Below, piece after piece: positions 1-7,573 of a stretch of 28,193 nucleotides of DNA. Every line of letters begins with the position of its first letter. The first letter of the stretch is position 1. The translations under genes were made by a program, and so were the position numbers. The DNA comes from a virus: positions 1-28,193 of the IMG/VR virus record IMGVR_UViG_3300033273_000067; one strand, given 5' to 3'. Under the pieces are notes generated by a model. That model had not been told where the DNA came from, searched no databases, and saw only the letters and a list, made by a program, of their open reading frames with translations.

Positions 1-1
1 C

Positions 2-628
2 AAGATGTATCTGTCTGGTACTCCTCTCAATGAAGCGCTGTTAGTTCAGCACCAGTTGATCAAGCAGTTCCAAGCACAGAGCAAGGCAGAGAAAGTCCAC
101 GTCATTGTTCTTACCGACGGTGAGGGTTGTCCTCTCCTTCGCTGGCAAGAGTGGCAGCACCCCAATGGTGACAAGCGTATTGTTCGCAAGCCATGTGGCA
201 ATTCTAGTCTCCGTGATCGTAAGACTGGTCGGGTGTACTCTGTCTTCAGGGGTGGTTACTATGGTGCTGAGAATCAGACTGATGTTCTGGTTCAAAACCT
301 GCGGGATAATTTCCCTCAGTGTAACTTCATCAGCATCCGTCTCTGCTCTACCTCTGACTTCACTAGCGTCAAGCGTTACTCGATTACCTTTGAGGATCGC
401 ATGAAAGCGGAGACCCAGTGGAAGAAAGAGAAGTGCTACGTTGGAAACATTTCTAACTACAGTCGTTCTCTCTTCATTCACAGTAAGTCTCTTAGTGATA
501 GTGGCAACTCCTTTGAAGTTGCTGACGACGCAAGCAAGGCTCAGATCCGTAGTGCTTTTAAGAAGGCACTCGGCAATCGGAAGACCAGCAAGCGTATCCT
601 TTCTGAATTCATTAGTATGATCGCATGA
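2..628 (+). CDS. VWA-domain protein, CobT/MoxR-associated type (5' truncated)
   Basis: The reading frame is open to the left edge, so the ATG at 5 is probably internal and the N-terminus lies outside the window. Two von Willebrand A features are visible near the start: SGTPLNEAL, containing the Thr typical of the metal-binding (MIDAS) site, and VHVIVLTDGEG, the beta strand ending in its last Asp. The first MIDAS motif (DxSxS) is missing because of the window edge. The C-terminal third is Lys/Arg rich and not recognisable. VWA proteins commonly work with MoxR/CobS-type AAA+ ATPases, and one is encoded at 1311-2378, so a chaperone or chelatase-like pair is likely. Whether it takes part in cobalt chelation like CobT cannot be judged from sequence. 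It overlaps the next gene by 4 bases (ATGA). Confidence 0.72.
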   Translation, partial: KMYLSGTPLNEALLVQHQLIKQFQAQSKAEKVHVIVLTDGEGCPLLRWQEWQHPNGDKRIVRKPCGNSSLRDRKTGRVYSVFRGGYYGAENQTDVLVQNLRDNFPQCNFISIRLCSTSDFTSVKRYSITFEDRMKAETQWKKEKCYVGNISNYSRSLFIHSKSLSDSGNSFEVADDASKAQIRSAFKKALGNRKTSKRILSEFISMIA

Positions 629-1254
629 CACCACGTCCACAGATTCATTCTTTGTTTCCCACTCCAGTATTTGAGAGTGTGATTCCTGTACAGAAGAAAT
701 GGATAGAAGCGGTGGAGAAACTCAACTACCACCGCACAGCCACTGATAACGGATGGATCTCTTACGATAGAAATATCTGGGAGATTCCTGAGTTGAAGGA
801 TCTCAAACTAGAGATCAAAGACGCAATCAAATACTTCGCTCACGAATACCTCAACGTCTCACACAATGTCTATATGGACGTGGTGAGGGGTTGGGGTGTT
901 AAGCATGGTGCTAATGACTGGGCACAGAACCATTGTCATATGAATGCTGTATTCAGTGGTGTGTACTATCTTGATGTAACTTCCGAGAGTGGAGATCTTA
1001 TCTTCGAGAAAGGTCAGCATGGAACTAATTGTTTTATGCCAACCCTTGAGCCAGATGTAGATGGATTTAATATGTTCACTGCTAAGTCCTGGCGGTGGAG
1101 ACCAGAGACAGGAAAGATCATTGCCTTCCCTAGTCAGTTGATCCACAACGTAGAGAAGAACCTCTCAGGGAGAACTAGATACTGTATTGGATTTGATGTC
1201 TTCCCTAGGGGCACCTTTGGCTACGGGGCAGGCAGTGGTCTAACTGTCCACTAG
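625..1254 (+). CDS. 2OG-Fe(II) oxygenase-like protein (LFPTP family)
   Basis: This 209-residue protein fits the family of putative 2-oxoglutarate/Fe(II) oxygenases abundant in marine phages. It opens with the family signature LFPTPVFES (about residues 10-18). The first metal ligands are probably H103 and H105 in NHCHMNAVFSGVYYL; the usual HxD appears here as HxH, as often in this family. The distal histidine is H174 in GKIIAFPSQLIHNV, and R183 or R185 could bind 2-oxoglutarate. Enzymes of this superfamily hydroxylate proteins, nucleic acids or small molecules; the substrate here is unknown. The ATG overlaps the upstream stop (ATGA), which suggests translational coupling. It is one of ten oxygenase-like genes in the window. 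Confidence 0.8.
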   Translation: MTPRPQIHSLFPTPVFESVIPVQKKWIEAVEKLNYHRTATDNGWISYDRNIWEIPELKDLKLEIKDAIKYFAHEYLNVSHNVYMDVVRGWGVKHGANDWAQNHCHMNAVFSGVYYLDVTSESGDLIFEKGQHGTNCFMPTLEPDVDGFNMFTAKSWRWRPETGKIIAFPSQLIHNVEKNLSGRTRYCIGFDVFPRGTFGYGAGSGLTVH

Positions 1255-1262
1255 GGGTCGAT

Positions 1263-1297
1263 GGGGGTCGGTATGCCCCCTATACTTAGTACATACC
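1263..1297 (+). promoter_or_regulatory. possible H-type RNA pseudoknot in the cobS leader
   Basis: GGGGG (1263-1267) can pair with CCCCC (1276-1280). The loop contains GGTATG (1270-1275), which is exactly complementary to CATACC (1292-1297). This gives stem 1 of 5 bp, a 2-base loop, stem 2 of 6 bp, no junction base and an 11-base third loop, which is a feasible H-type geometry. It ends five bases before the GAGG ribosome-binding site (1302-1305) of the gene at 1311. An alternative reading is that TATACT (1281-1286) is a promoter -10 box, although no good -35 box was found; then only the 3' end would be transcribed. Confidence 0.35.
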
Positions 1298-1310
1298 AAA
1301 CGAGGTCACA

Positions 1311-2378
1311 ATGTCCCACAACTTTGCTGCTGAACTCTCCGCACAATTCGGCACCACGATCGATGCTGCTCAGGTCAAAGCATATGCCAAGGTGACTGGC
1401 GTGTCTTACAACACGATCACCCGCCACCTTGAGCAGTACAAAGTCAAGCGTGGTACCTGGGACTTGACTGTCAAGGAGCGTCTTGAGCAGACCTTCAACG
1501 CTTCTGCTCCCTCTGTTGCTGTTACCGCTCGGGAAGATCAGAACCTTGTTCCTGAGAAAGATACTTCCTTTGTCCCGTACGGGAACTTCACTGACCTGAA
1601 GAAGATCATCAAGTCTAACTTCTTCTACCCTGTGTTCATCACTGGTCTGTCTGGCAACGGTAAGTCCTTCGGTGTTGAGCAAGCATGTGCCGCTCTAAAT
1701 AAAGAGTTGATTCGGGTGAACATTACCATTGAGACTGACGAGGATGATCTTATTGGTGGTTTCCGTCTCGTTGATGGCAGCACCGTTTGGCATAACGGTC
1801 CAGTTATCGAAGCTCTGGAGAGGGGAGCTGTGCTGCTTCTAGACGAAGTTGACCTGGCATCTAACAAGATCTTGTGTCTCCAGTCCATCCTTGAAGGCAA
1901 GGGTGTCTTCCTGAAGAAGATCGGTAAGTGGGTCAAGCCTGCTGCTGGATTCACTGTGATCGCCACCGCTAACACCAAGGGTAAGGGCTCTGACGACGGT
2001 CGCTTTGTTGGCACCAACGTGCTCAATGAAGCATTCCTTGAGCGCTTCCCTGTGACCTTCGAGCAGGAGTATCCCACCCCTAGTGTTGAGCAGAGGATCT
2101 TGTCCCACCACTGTGAGGATGAGATGTTCAACCGCAACCTCTGCGATTGGGCAGACATCATCCGCAAGACCTTTGCTGATGGTGGCATTGATGAGATCAT
2201 CTCCACTCGTCGCCTTGTCCACATCGCTCGTGCCTATGCTATCTTTGGTGATAAAGCAAAGGCAATCAAGGCATGTATCTCTCGCTTCGATGATGAGACC
2301 AAGCAAGCCTTTCTGGAGTTGTATGACAAAGTTGACGCTGAGGTGAGCATCGATGGCAACGAAGAGTCTATGGAGTGA
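1311..2378 (+). CDS. cobS: CobS/MoxR-type AAA+ ATPase
   Basis: This 355-residue protein matches the AAA+ ATPase annotated as CobS in T4-like cyanophages. A short N-terminal region (about 1-90) precedes the ATPase core. Walker A is GLSGNGKS at about 112-119 and Walker B is LLLDEVD at about 175-181. Sensor 1 is probably the Asn of VIATANTKG, and an arginine-finger region follows at NEAFLERFPV. Bacterial CobS works with CobT and CobN in cobalt insertion during B12 synthesis. The phage protein could modulate the host's chelatase or act as a MoxR chaperone with the VWA protein upstream. The ATG at 1311 is preceded by GAGG at 1302. No CobN large subunit is seen in this window. Confidence 0.85.
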   Translation: MSHNFAAELSAQFGTTIDAAQVKAYAKVTGVSYNTITRHLEQYKVKRGTWDLTVKERLEQTFNASAPSVAVTAREDQNLVPEKDTSFVPYGNFTDLKKIIKSNFFYPVFITGLSGNGKSFGVEQACAALNKELIRVNITIETDEDDLIGGFRLVDGSTVWHNGPVIEALERGAVLLLDEVDLASNKILCLQSILEGKGVFLKKIGKWVKPAAGFTVIATANTKGKGSDDGRFVGTNVLNEAFLERFPVTFEQEYPTPSVEQRILSHHCEDEMFNRNLCDWADIIRKTFADGGIDEIISTRRLVHIARAYAIFGDKAKAIKACISRFDDETKQAFLELYDKVDAEVSIDGNEESME

Positions 2379-2824
2379 GTACTGCCTATTTACAAGCGTA
2401 CAAAGAAATGCTAGAATTAAAGAAACCTAGTGGGTTTGCTGTTTCTTCTACTTCTGCTATGGTTAACGCTTGGTCTCTGCTCTATGACGAGATTACCTCT
2501 AATGATGAATTTACTGTGACCCTATCTTCTAAGCCAAACTATCGGTACAATGAGGATGCTGTTCTTCAAACAGCACAAGAATATATTTCCTCTACATATC
2601 GTCAGCACTATACGTCTGACAAATCTCCCACTCAGACTCTGGATCTGATTGAATCTATTGGTGATGCTGAGCCATTCTGTCGCAGCAATGCCATTAAGTA
2701 TTTAAGTCGCTATGATAAGAAGGGTAGCGCCAAGCGTGATATCCTGAAAGCGATTCACTACTGCGTTCTGTTGTATAATTTTGTTGACCAATCCACTGAG
2801 ACTGAAACCTATGAGACTTTCTAA
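2375..2824 (+). CDS. DUF3310-like small protein
   Basis: A GTG start at 2375 overlaps the cobS stop (GTGA); the first in-frame ATG is at 2408. The 149-residue product is unremarkable in its first half. Its C-terminal part, FCRSNAIKYLSRYDKKG followed by RDILKAIHYCVLLYNF, resembles the DUF3310 pattern of phage proteins (GNAIKYL.R...K....DL.KA..Y...L). The biochemical role of that family is unknown; the helical pattern loosely recalls nucleotide-handling all-alpha proteins. Placement between cobS and the clamp gene suggests early or middle expression. The family call rests on the C-terminal motif only. Confidence 0.6.
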   Translation: MSTAYLQAYKEMLELKKPSGFAVSSTSAMVNAWSLLYDEITSNDEFTVTLSSKPNYRYNEDAVLQTAQEYISSTYRQHYTSDKSPTQTLDLIESIGDAEPFCRSNAIKYLSRYDKKGSAKRDILKAIHYCVLLYNFVDQSTETETYETF

Positions 2825-3491
2825 TCGAACTGTACAGATCCTGAAGACGTTCGTTAATATCAACAAGTCTATTCAGTTCAGGAAAGGTAGTGAGATCTCT
2901 ACTCTGGCAATCCAGAAGAACGTTCTTGCTCGTGCTCCTGTGGAAGAACAATTCCCTCAGGACTTTGCTATCTATGATCTGGGTGAGTTTGTACAGGTTC
3001 TAAACCTGTTCCAAGATGGTGAACTGTCCTTTGATAGTCCTTCTTATGTAACTATCTCTTCGGGACGTAACAAGGCTCGGTACTTCTTTGCCGACCCTAC
3101 TATCATTACCTCTCCTCCTACTAAGGCACCTTCTCTTCCCAGCACTGAGGTTGAGTTTGACCTGAGTCGTGAGGACTTCCAGCGTGTGATTCAGTCTATC
3201 AACATCTACAAGGTTGAGGATCTCTCCATTGTGGGTGAGCCTGGTGGTCACGTTTCTATCGTTGTTCGAGATCGTAAGAACGATTCTTCCAACACCTACT
3301 CTGTGGATGTTGGTGAAGCAGACGCAAACTTCTGTTTCAATCTCAAGGCAGAGAACCTTGTCGGTAAGTTGATCCCTGGTGATTACTCTGTTAAGATCAG
3401 TGCCAAGGGTGCTAGCACCTGGCGTTGTACTTCTGACAACCTTGAGTACATGATTGCTCTAGAGCCAGATTCTAAGTATGAGGCAGGTTGA
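2811..3491 (+). CDS. 45: DNA polymerase sliding clamp (gp45-like)
   Basis: The 226-residue product fits the length of T4 gp45 (228 residues) and its place just upstream of the clamp loader. The clamp is a ring-shaped trimer that tethers gp43 to DNA and, in T4, also activates late transcription with gp55 and gp33. The start was set at ATG 2811 (MRLSNRTVQILKTF), because the longer frame from 2781 lies almost wholly inside the previous gene. Clamp-like features include LSNRTVQILKTFVNIN at the start, the FDLSREDFQRVIQS start of the second domain half and the late strand GDYSVKISAKG. The gene overlaps its upstream neighbour by 14 bases. Confidence 0.88.
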   Translation: MRLSNRTVQILKTFVNINKSIQFRKGSEISTLAIQKNVLARAPVEEQFPQDFAIYDLGEFVQVLNLFQDGELSFDSPSYVTISSGRNKARYFFADPTIITSPPTKAPSLPSTEVEFDLSREDFQRVIQSINIYKVEDLSIVGEPGGHVSIVVRDRKNDSSNTYSVDVGEADANFCFNLKAENLVGKLIPGDYSVKISAKGASTWRCTSDNLEYMIALEPDSKYEAG

Positions 3492-4077
3492 TATTGAGGT
3501 TATAGATGACTTTGTTTCTCCTTCTTATCTGAAGGAGTTACAGACTCTTCTGACTAGCACTGACTTCCATTGGCATTTCCAGAGTTCTCAATCTCTGAAT
3601 TATAGTTCTGAGAAGTTAGAAGACTTTGGGTTCTCACAGGGCATTGTCCCTCCCTGGGAACCCAATCGGTTTTTGGATACTGGTTGTGCTTTCTTTATTG
3701 CTCCGTTGATCTATCAGATCAAAGACAATCTACAAGCAGATAACATCATGCGCTGTAGACTGGACATGACTGTCCTCCACAAGCCACCATATCTCCATCC
3801 ACCACACATTGACATTGGTGAGGACCACGTTGCCTGTATTGTGTACATCAATGAGACTGATGGTGACACTGTGATCTATGATAAGAAATTATCTAACATG
3901 GAACTGGAACAGTGGAAGCTTGATATGACTCTGGACCTTCCTCCAGATGTTAAAGTTAAGCAACGTATTTTACCTAAGCCTGGACGTGTGGTATTATTTA
4001 ATGGAAGGTACGCCCACACTGGGCACTCTCCTAGCGAGCATCAGTCTCGCATTTTGATTAACTCTGTCTTTACTTGA
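3478..4077 (+). CDS. 2OG-Fe(II) oxygenase-like protein
   Basis: This 199-residue protein carries a canonical oxygenase triad. H110 and D112 lie in LHPPHIDIGEDHVACIVYIN, H180 in VVLFNGRYAHTGHSP, and R191 in SRILIN is the likely 2-oxoglutarate ligand. The segment RCRLDMTVL before the HxD is the usual preceding strand. It belongs to the broad prolyl-hydroxylase-like group; the substrate is unknown. It is inserted between gp45 and gp44, which are adjacent in T4, and overlaps the end of gp45 by 14 bases, so the two may be translationally coupled. It differs clearly in sequence from the LFPTP-type oxygenases in the window. Confidence 0.8.
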   Translation: MRQVDIEVIDDFVSPSYLKELQTLLTSTDFHWHFQSSQSLNYSSEKLEDFGFSQGIVPPWEPNRFLDTGCAFFIAPLIYQIKDNLQADNIMRCRLDMTVLHKPPYLHPPHIDIGEDHVACIVYINETDGDTVIYDKKLSNMELEQWKLDMTLDLPPDVKVKQRILPKPGRVVLFNGRYAHTGHSPSEHQSRILINSVFT

Positions 4078-4079
4078 TT

Positions 4080-5027
4080 ATGAGTGACTTTCTTTGGGTT
4101 GAGAAGTATCGACCTAAGACCATTGATGAGTGTATTCTTCCTCAAGAACTCAAGGATACATTCAACTCCTTTGTCGCCAAAGGAGAACTGCCCAACCTTC
4201 TGATGTCTGGCTCTGCTGGTATTGGTAAGACCACGATTGCTAAAGCATTGTGCGAAGAGTTGGGTCTAGATTATATTGTTATTAACGGATCCGATGAAGG
4301 AAGATTTCTTGACACGGTACGGAACACAGCGAAGTCCTTCGCTTCGACCGTCTCACTACTTGGAGCTGACAACAAGCACAAGGTCATCATTGTTGACGAA
4401 GCTGACAACACGACCCACGATGTACAACTCTGCCTACGGGCGTTTATTGAGGAGTTTCATCGCAACTGCCGATTCATCTTCACTTGTAACTACAAAAACA
4501 ACATCATTCCAGCGCTCCATTCTCGCTGTACAGTATTCGATTTCGCAATCAAAGGCAAAGCAAAAGCCAGTCTCGCAGCACAGTTCTTCAAGCGTGTCGG
4601 GACTATACTTGAGGGAGAAGGCATCCCGTATGATCCAAAGGTTGTCGCAGAAGTTATCCAGAAGCACTTCCCTGACTTCAGGAGAGTCCTTAACGAACTC
4701 CAGCGATACTCTGCCTCGGGATCCATCGATTCTGGCATTCTGGCGTCGCTGAGCGAGGTACACATTGGTAACCTTGCTTCCTACCTGAAGGGCAAACAGT
4801 TCAGTAAAGTCCGACAGTGGGTAGTTGACAACCTTGACAATGACACTAACACTATTCTGAGATCGCTTTATGACAACCTTTATCAAACGCTTGAGCCCGC
4901 TTCCATTCCTCAAGCAGTGCTCATCATCGGCAAGTATCAGTATCAGTCTGCTTTCGTTGCCGATCAAGAGATCAACCTTCTGGCAGCTTTGACGGAGATG
5001 ATGTGTGAGTGTGATTTCAAAGCTTGA
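4080..5027 (+). CDS. 44: Clamp loader large subunit (gp44-like AAA+ ATPase)
   Basis: The 315-residue product corresponds to T4 gp44 (319 residues), the ATPase subunit that with gp62 opens the gp45 ring and places it on primer ends. The N-terminal WVEKYRPKTIDECILP is diagnostic of clamp loader subunits. Walker A is GSAGIGKT at about 44-51, Walker B is VIIVDEADN at about 102-110, and the SRC motif is at about 148-150. The C-terminal third is the helical collar domain. ATG 4080 was chosen over a TTG at 4074 because MSDFLWVEKYRP matches the family's N-terminus; it starts two bases after the preceding stop. Confidence 0.95.
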   Translation: MSDFLWVEKYRPKTIDECILPQELKDTFNSFVAKGELPNLLMSGSAGIGKTTIAKALCEELGLDYIVINGSDEGRFLDTVRNTAKSFASTVSLLGADNKHKVIIVDEADNTTHDVQLCLRAFIEEFHRNCRFIFTCNYKNNIIPALHSRCTVFDFAIKGKAKASLAAQFFKRVGTILEGEGIPYDPKVVAEVIQKHFPDFRRVLNELQRYSASGSIDSGILASLSEVHIGNLASYLKGKQFSKVRQWVVDNLDNDTNTILRSLYDNLYQTLEPASIPQAVLIIGKYQYQSAFVADQEINLLAALTEMMCECDFKA

Positions 5028-5550
5028 TAATCCTCTCACGGATGCTTACTACACACTGAGGGATCTTGTCAACGGACAAGATTTCCCTTGGTATTACTTT
5101 GATCATAGTGTAGAAGGTGTTAACGATGAGTTTGAGAACTGTCCTTTTTATGGACATACTATCTTGGCTCGTCCTGGGTATGGAGGATTTCTCCATTCAA
5201 CGCAACAATCTCCACACTTAGACTTAGCCAACCTTGTGCTTTCGGAGATCTTCGACTATAATAAAATCGATGTGAACGTAGTGTATCGCATCAATGTCAA
5301 CTGTACTCACTGGTCTAGTCCTCTACCATCAGTGCCACATGTTGACCATGATTTCCCTCATAAAAATCTGATTATGTACCTTAGTCAGTTCGATTATGGA
5401 GATACATGTTTGTGGGATGAAGAGACAATGGAATGTATTGATAGGTATATACCCAATCGAGATGATATTGTCACCTTTGAAGGACTACATAACATAGAAC
5501 AACCTCGTCTTGGTTGTAGAAGAATCGTTCTAGTTGCTACTTATTCATGA
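5005..5550 (+). CDS. 2OG-Fe(II) oxygenase-like protein
   Basis: A GTG start at 5005 gives 181 residues and overlaps the end of gp44 by 23 bases. The oxygenase signature is H112 and D114 in VPHVDHDFPHKNLIMYLSQF, H162 in VTFEGLHNIEQP, and R172 or R173 in CRRIVLVATY as the 2-oxoglutarate ligand. The layout resembles prolyl-hydroxylase-like phage oxygenases that have a GDTCLW-type strand after the HxD. Substrate is unknown. It separates gp44 from gp62, which are adjacent in T4. No other in-frame start gives a better N-terminus, so the GTG is moderately secure. Confidence 0.75.
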   Translation: MSVISKLDNPLTDAYYTLRDLVNGQDFPWYYFDHSVEGVNDEFENCPFYGHTILARPGYGGFLHSTQQSPHLDLANLVLSEIFDYNKIDVNVVYRINVNCTHWSSPLPSVPHVDHDFPHKNLIMYLSQFDYGDTCLWDEETMECIDRYIPNRDDIVTFEGLHNIEQPRLGCRRIVLVATYS

Positions 5551-6407
5551 AATCTTTGAAGACGCCATTGCGATATCCTGGTGGTAAGTCTAGGGCAGTA
5601 CCCAAACTGTTTCGGTACCTACCAGAAAAAATCTCAGAGTACAGAGAGCCATTCCTCGGTGGTGGTTCTATGGCTATTGCTATGACCAAGGCTTACCCAG
5701 ATATTCCTATCTGGGTGAATGATCTATACGAACCTTTGTATAACTTCTGGGTCAACCTGCGTGAGTATGGCAACAGTATGACCGAAGAACTTCGTACTCT
5801 AAAAAAGGAGAACCAGAATACAGAGACTGCTCGTGCCCTCTTCGACTTTTGTAAGGTACAGGTAAATGACAAGGACGTGGATCCTCTTCAACGTGCTGTT
5901 GCTTTCTACGTTGTTAATAAGTGTTCGTTTAGTGGGCTCACTGAGTCCAGCTCCTTCTCGGGACAAGCCAGCAACAACAACTTTACGATGAGAGGTATTG
6001 AAAAACTTCCCGAGTACAGCGATCTAATTGCTGACTGGAAGATTACTAACCTCTCTTACGAACAGGTAGTCCATGACACTACGGTCAAGGCACCTATTGG
6101 ATCAGTAGATGTTGACGCTTTCATCTACGCCGATCCTCCCTATGACATTAAGGATGTTCTCTACGGTAAGAAGGGGAACATGCATAAAGGATTTGATCAC
6201 AGCACTTTTGCTGAGGTCATGGATGGTGTCATCGCAAACGTGATGGTGTCGTACAACAACCATCCTGACATCCGTCAACGGTTTGAGGAGTGGCATCAGT
6301 ATGACTGGGATCATACATACACGATGCGATCCACTGGTAATTACATGAAGAACCAGCAGGGACGCCGTGAATTGCTTTTGACGAACTATGGATGGTGTTT
6401 AGACTGA
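5547..6407 (+). CDS. dam: DNA adenine-N6 methyltransferase (Dam/D12 class)
   Basis: This 286-residue enzyme shows the order of Dam-type D12 methyltransferases. LRYPGGKSRAVPKL (about 8-21) and EPFLGGGSMAIAM (about 34-46) form the S-adenosylmethionine site, the acidic NDLYEPLYNFW follows, and the catalytic motif DPPY is at 196-199. It should methylate adenine at N6 in a short site, probably GATC-like although specificity cannot be read here. Possible roles are protection from host restriction or marking of phage DNA. It overlaps the upstream gene by 4 bases (ATGA) and the next one through TGATG. Confidence 0.93.
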   Translation: MKSLKTPLRYPGGKSRAVPKLFRYLPEKISEYREPFLGGGSMAIAMTKAYPDIPIWVNDLYEPLYNFWVNLREYGNSMTEELRTLKKENQNTETARALFDFCKVQVNDKDVDPLQRAVAFYVVNKCSFSGLTESSSFSGQASNNNFTMRGIEKLPEYSDLIADWKITNLSYEQVVHDTTVKAPIGSVDVDAFIYADPPYDIKDVLYGKKGNMHKGFDHSTFAEVMDGVIANVMVSYNNHPDIRQRFEEWHQYDWDHTYTMRSTGNYMKNQQGRRELLLTNYGWCLD

Positions 6408-6619
6408 TGGGTGGAAGTTTAGGCGTACGGGTAAAGAATGGCTATGTCTCCCTCTATCACACGAAGAGAGGAGTCCTGAGCACCTTCTGCCCTAACTCAC
6501 AATCCGCCATCATCAATGGCGATGAGATCCATGTCACTCTGAACAGTGGCAGCATTGCGATCTATGAAATCAATTCAAACGGAACTGGTGTCCGTGGTCC
6601 AGTAAAGATTATTACATGA
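6407..6619 (+). CDS. Small protein of unknown function
   Basis: ATG 6407 overlaps the dam stop (TGATG) and gives 70 residues, MGGSLGVRVKNGYVSLYH and onward; an ATG at 6392 would add five residues. The sequence is short alternating hydrophobic stretches (GVRVKNGYVSLYH, DEIHVTLNSGSIAIYEI), suggesting a small all-beta protein. No cysteines beyond one, no membrane segment and no signal peptide are visible. It ends in an ATGA overlap with the next gene. I do not recognise the family. The tight overlaps on both sides are the main evidence that it is real. Confidence 0.6.
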   Translation: MGGSLGVRVKNGYVSLYHTKRGVLSTFCPNSQSAIINGDEIHVTLNSGSIAIYEINSNGTGVRGPVKIIT

Positions 6620-7215
6620 AGTATGTCAACATTAGTGCGCCAATCTTATTTAAGGATCGCTTTGAGTTTGACGACTCCTATGTTGGAGTGGCGGACAGGC
6701 TCTTCCGAATGGTTAACGAGTACAGCGTTACTACACCTGTAGAGCATGGTGGTCTATCTACAGCAAACCTGATTGGCATTCCTGGGCATGTGATGCCCCA
6801 CACAGATCCTGAGTTTGAACCATTCCTTGAGTGGGTAAGTGCGAGGGTTGTTTATCTCCAGAAGCAATGGAAGTATGAGAGATCGTTCTCTAACTTCATC
6901 TCTAACAGTTGGTTCAATGAACACTGGAAGGGTGACTGGACAGATGAACATGCTCACGGTCCCTGTATCGTGTGTACCGCATACATCCGTAAACCAGATA
7001 ACTCTGGCAACCTACTGGTTAGGGATCCTATGACTGAGATCAGGACTATGGAACCCATGGACATCAATCCTTGGAAGACTATCCCTGTTCAAGAGGGAGA
7101 CGTTGTATTCTTCCCTGGTTGGTTGAGACACAAGACTGAAGCCAGTGATTCAACCGAGAGACGGTTGACCTTTACTATGAACATTACACCTAACTATGAG
7201 CGGCGAGCTTTCTGA
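6616..7215 (+). CDS. 2OG-Fe(II) oxygenase-like protein
   Basis: The 199-residue product has the oxygenase pattern with H112 and H114 in DEHAHGPCIVCTAYIRKP, a strand GNLLVRDP, and H172 in GDVVFFPGWLRHKTEASDS. R182 or R183 in ERRLTFTMNI is the likely 2-oxoglutarate ligand. The HxH in place of HxD resembles the genes at 625 and 13243. The substrate is unknown. It overlaps the small gene upstream by 4 bases and gp62 downstream by 20 bases, so it is embedded in the clamp loader operon. The N-terminus lacks the LFPTP signature of its relatives. Confidence 0.8.
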   Translation: MKYVNISAPILFKDRFEFDDSYVGVADRLFRMVNEYSVTTPVEHGGLSTANLIGIPGHVMPHTDPEFEPFLEWVSARVVYLQKQWKYERSFSNFISNSWFNEHWKGDWTDEHAHGPCIVCTAYIRKPDNSGNLLVRDPMTEIRTMEPMDINPWKTIPVQEGDVVFFPGWLRHKTEASDSTERRLTFTMNITPNYERRAF

Positions 7216-7573
7216 TTATTTGAACTCCATCAATCAAACTAAGGAGCACCTTGGTGATGATGCGATGAAGAAATACCCAGCGTACATTGTTAACCGCTGT
7301 CTGTCTGGACATCTCGATGCTATTTTGTTTGCCAATGAGATGAACAAGATGAGCCATTTGGACAATAGACTCCAATATGACTTTTTTATAAATACATTGA
7401 GAAAACGCAAACGTTTTTCACCTTGGTTGAAGAAAGAACAGATCGCTGATCTGGATCTTGTCAAACGTCACTATGGTTATAGTAACGAAAAAGCAAAGAT
7501 CGCTCTCACTCTTCTCACCGAAGAACAACTTGAATTTATTAGATCCAGACATGAGATGGGAGGACGAAAATGA
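7196..7573 (+). CDS. 62: Clamp loader small subunit (gp62-like)
   Basis: The 125-residue product sits where gp62 is expected, between gp44 and regA, and has the hydrophilic all-helical character of cyanophage gp62. T4 gp62 is longer (187 residues). The N-terminal half (SDYLNSINQTKEHL, then YPAYIVNRCLSGHLDAILFANEMN) resembles the gp62 region where an essential host-like helix packs on gp44. It has no ATPase motifs, as expected for the subunit that completes the gp44 pentamer. The stop overlaps the regA start (ATGA). Assignment is based on position plus these motifs. Confidence 0.82.
   Translation: MSGELSDYLNSINQTKEHLGDDAMKKYPAYIVNRCLSGHLDAILFANEMNKMSHLDNRLQYDFFINTLRKRKRFSPWLKKEQIADLDLVKRHYGYSNEKAKIALTLLTEEQLEFIRSRHEMGGRK

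Noticed and set aside
41-640. Long minus-strand open frame (199 residues) opposite the VWA gene
   Set aside because: It mirrors a real + strand gene, has no ribosome-binding site and no recognisable motifs; it results from codon composition.
1255-1310. G/C hairpin before cobS as an intrinsic terminator
   Set aside because: There is no T tract after CCCCC; the sequence continues TATACTTAGTA.
1625-2224. Minus-strand open frame of 199 residues opposite cobS
   Set aside because: Its product is Ser/Pro/Arg rich without motifs and lies fully inside the well-supported AAA+ ATPase gene.
4434-5039. Minus-strand open frame of 201 residues opposite gp44
   Set aside because: It is a shadow of the clamp loader gene; no minus-strand gene is otherwise supported in the window.
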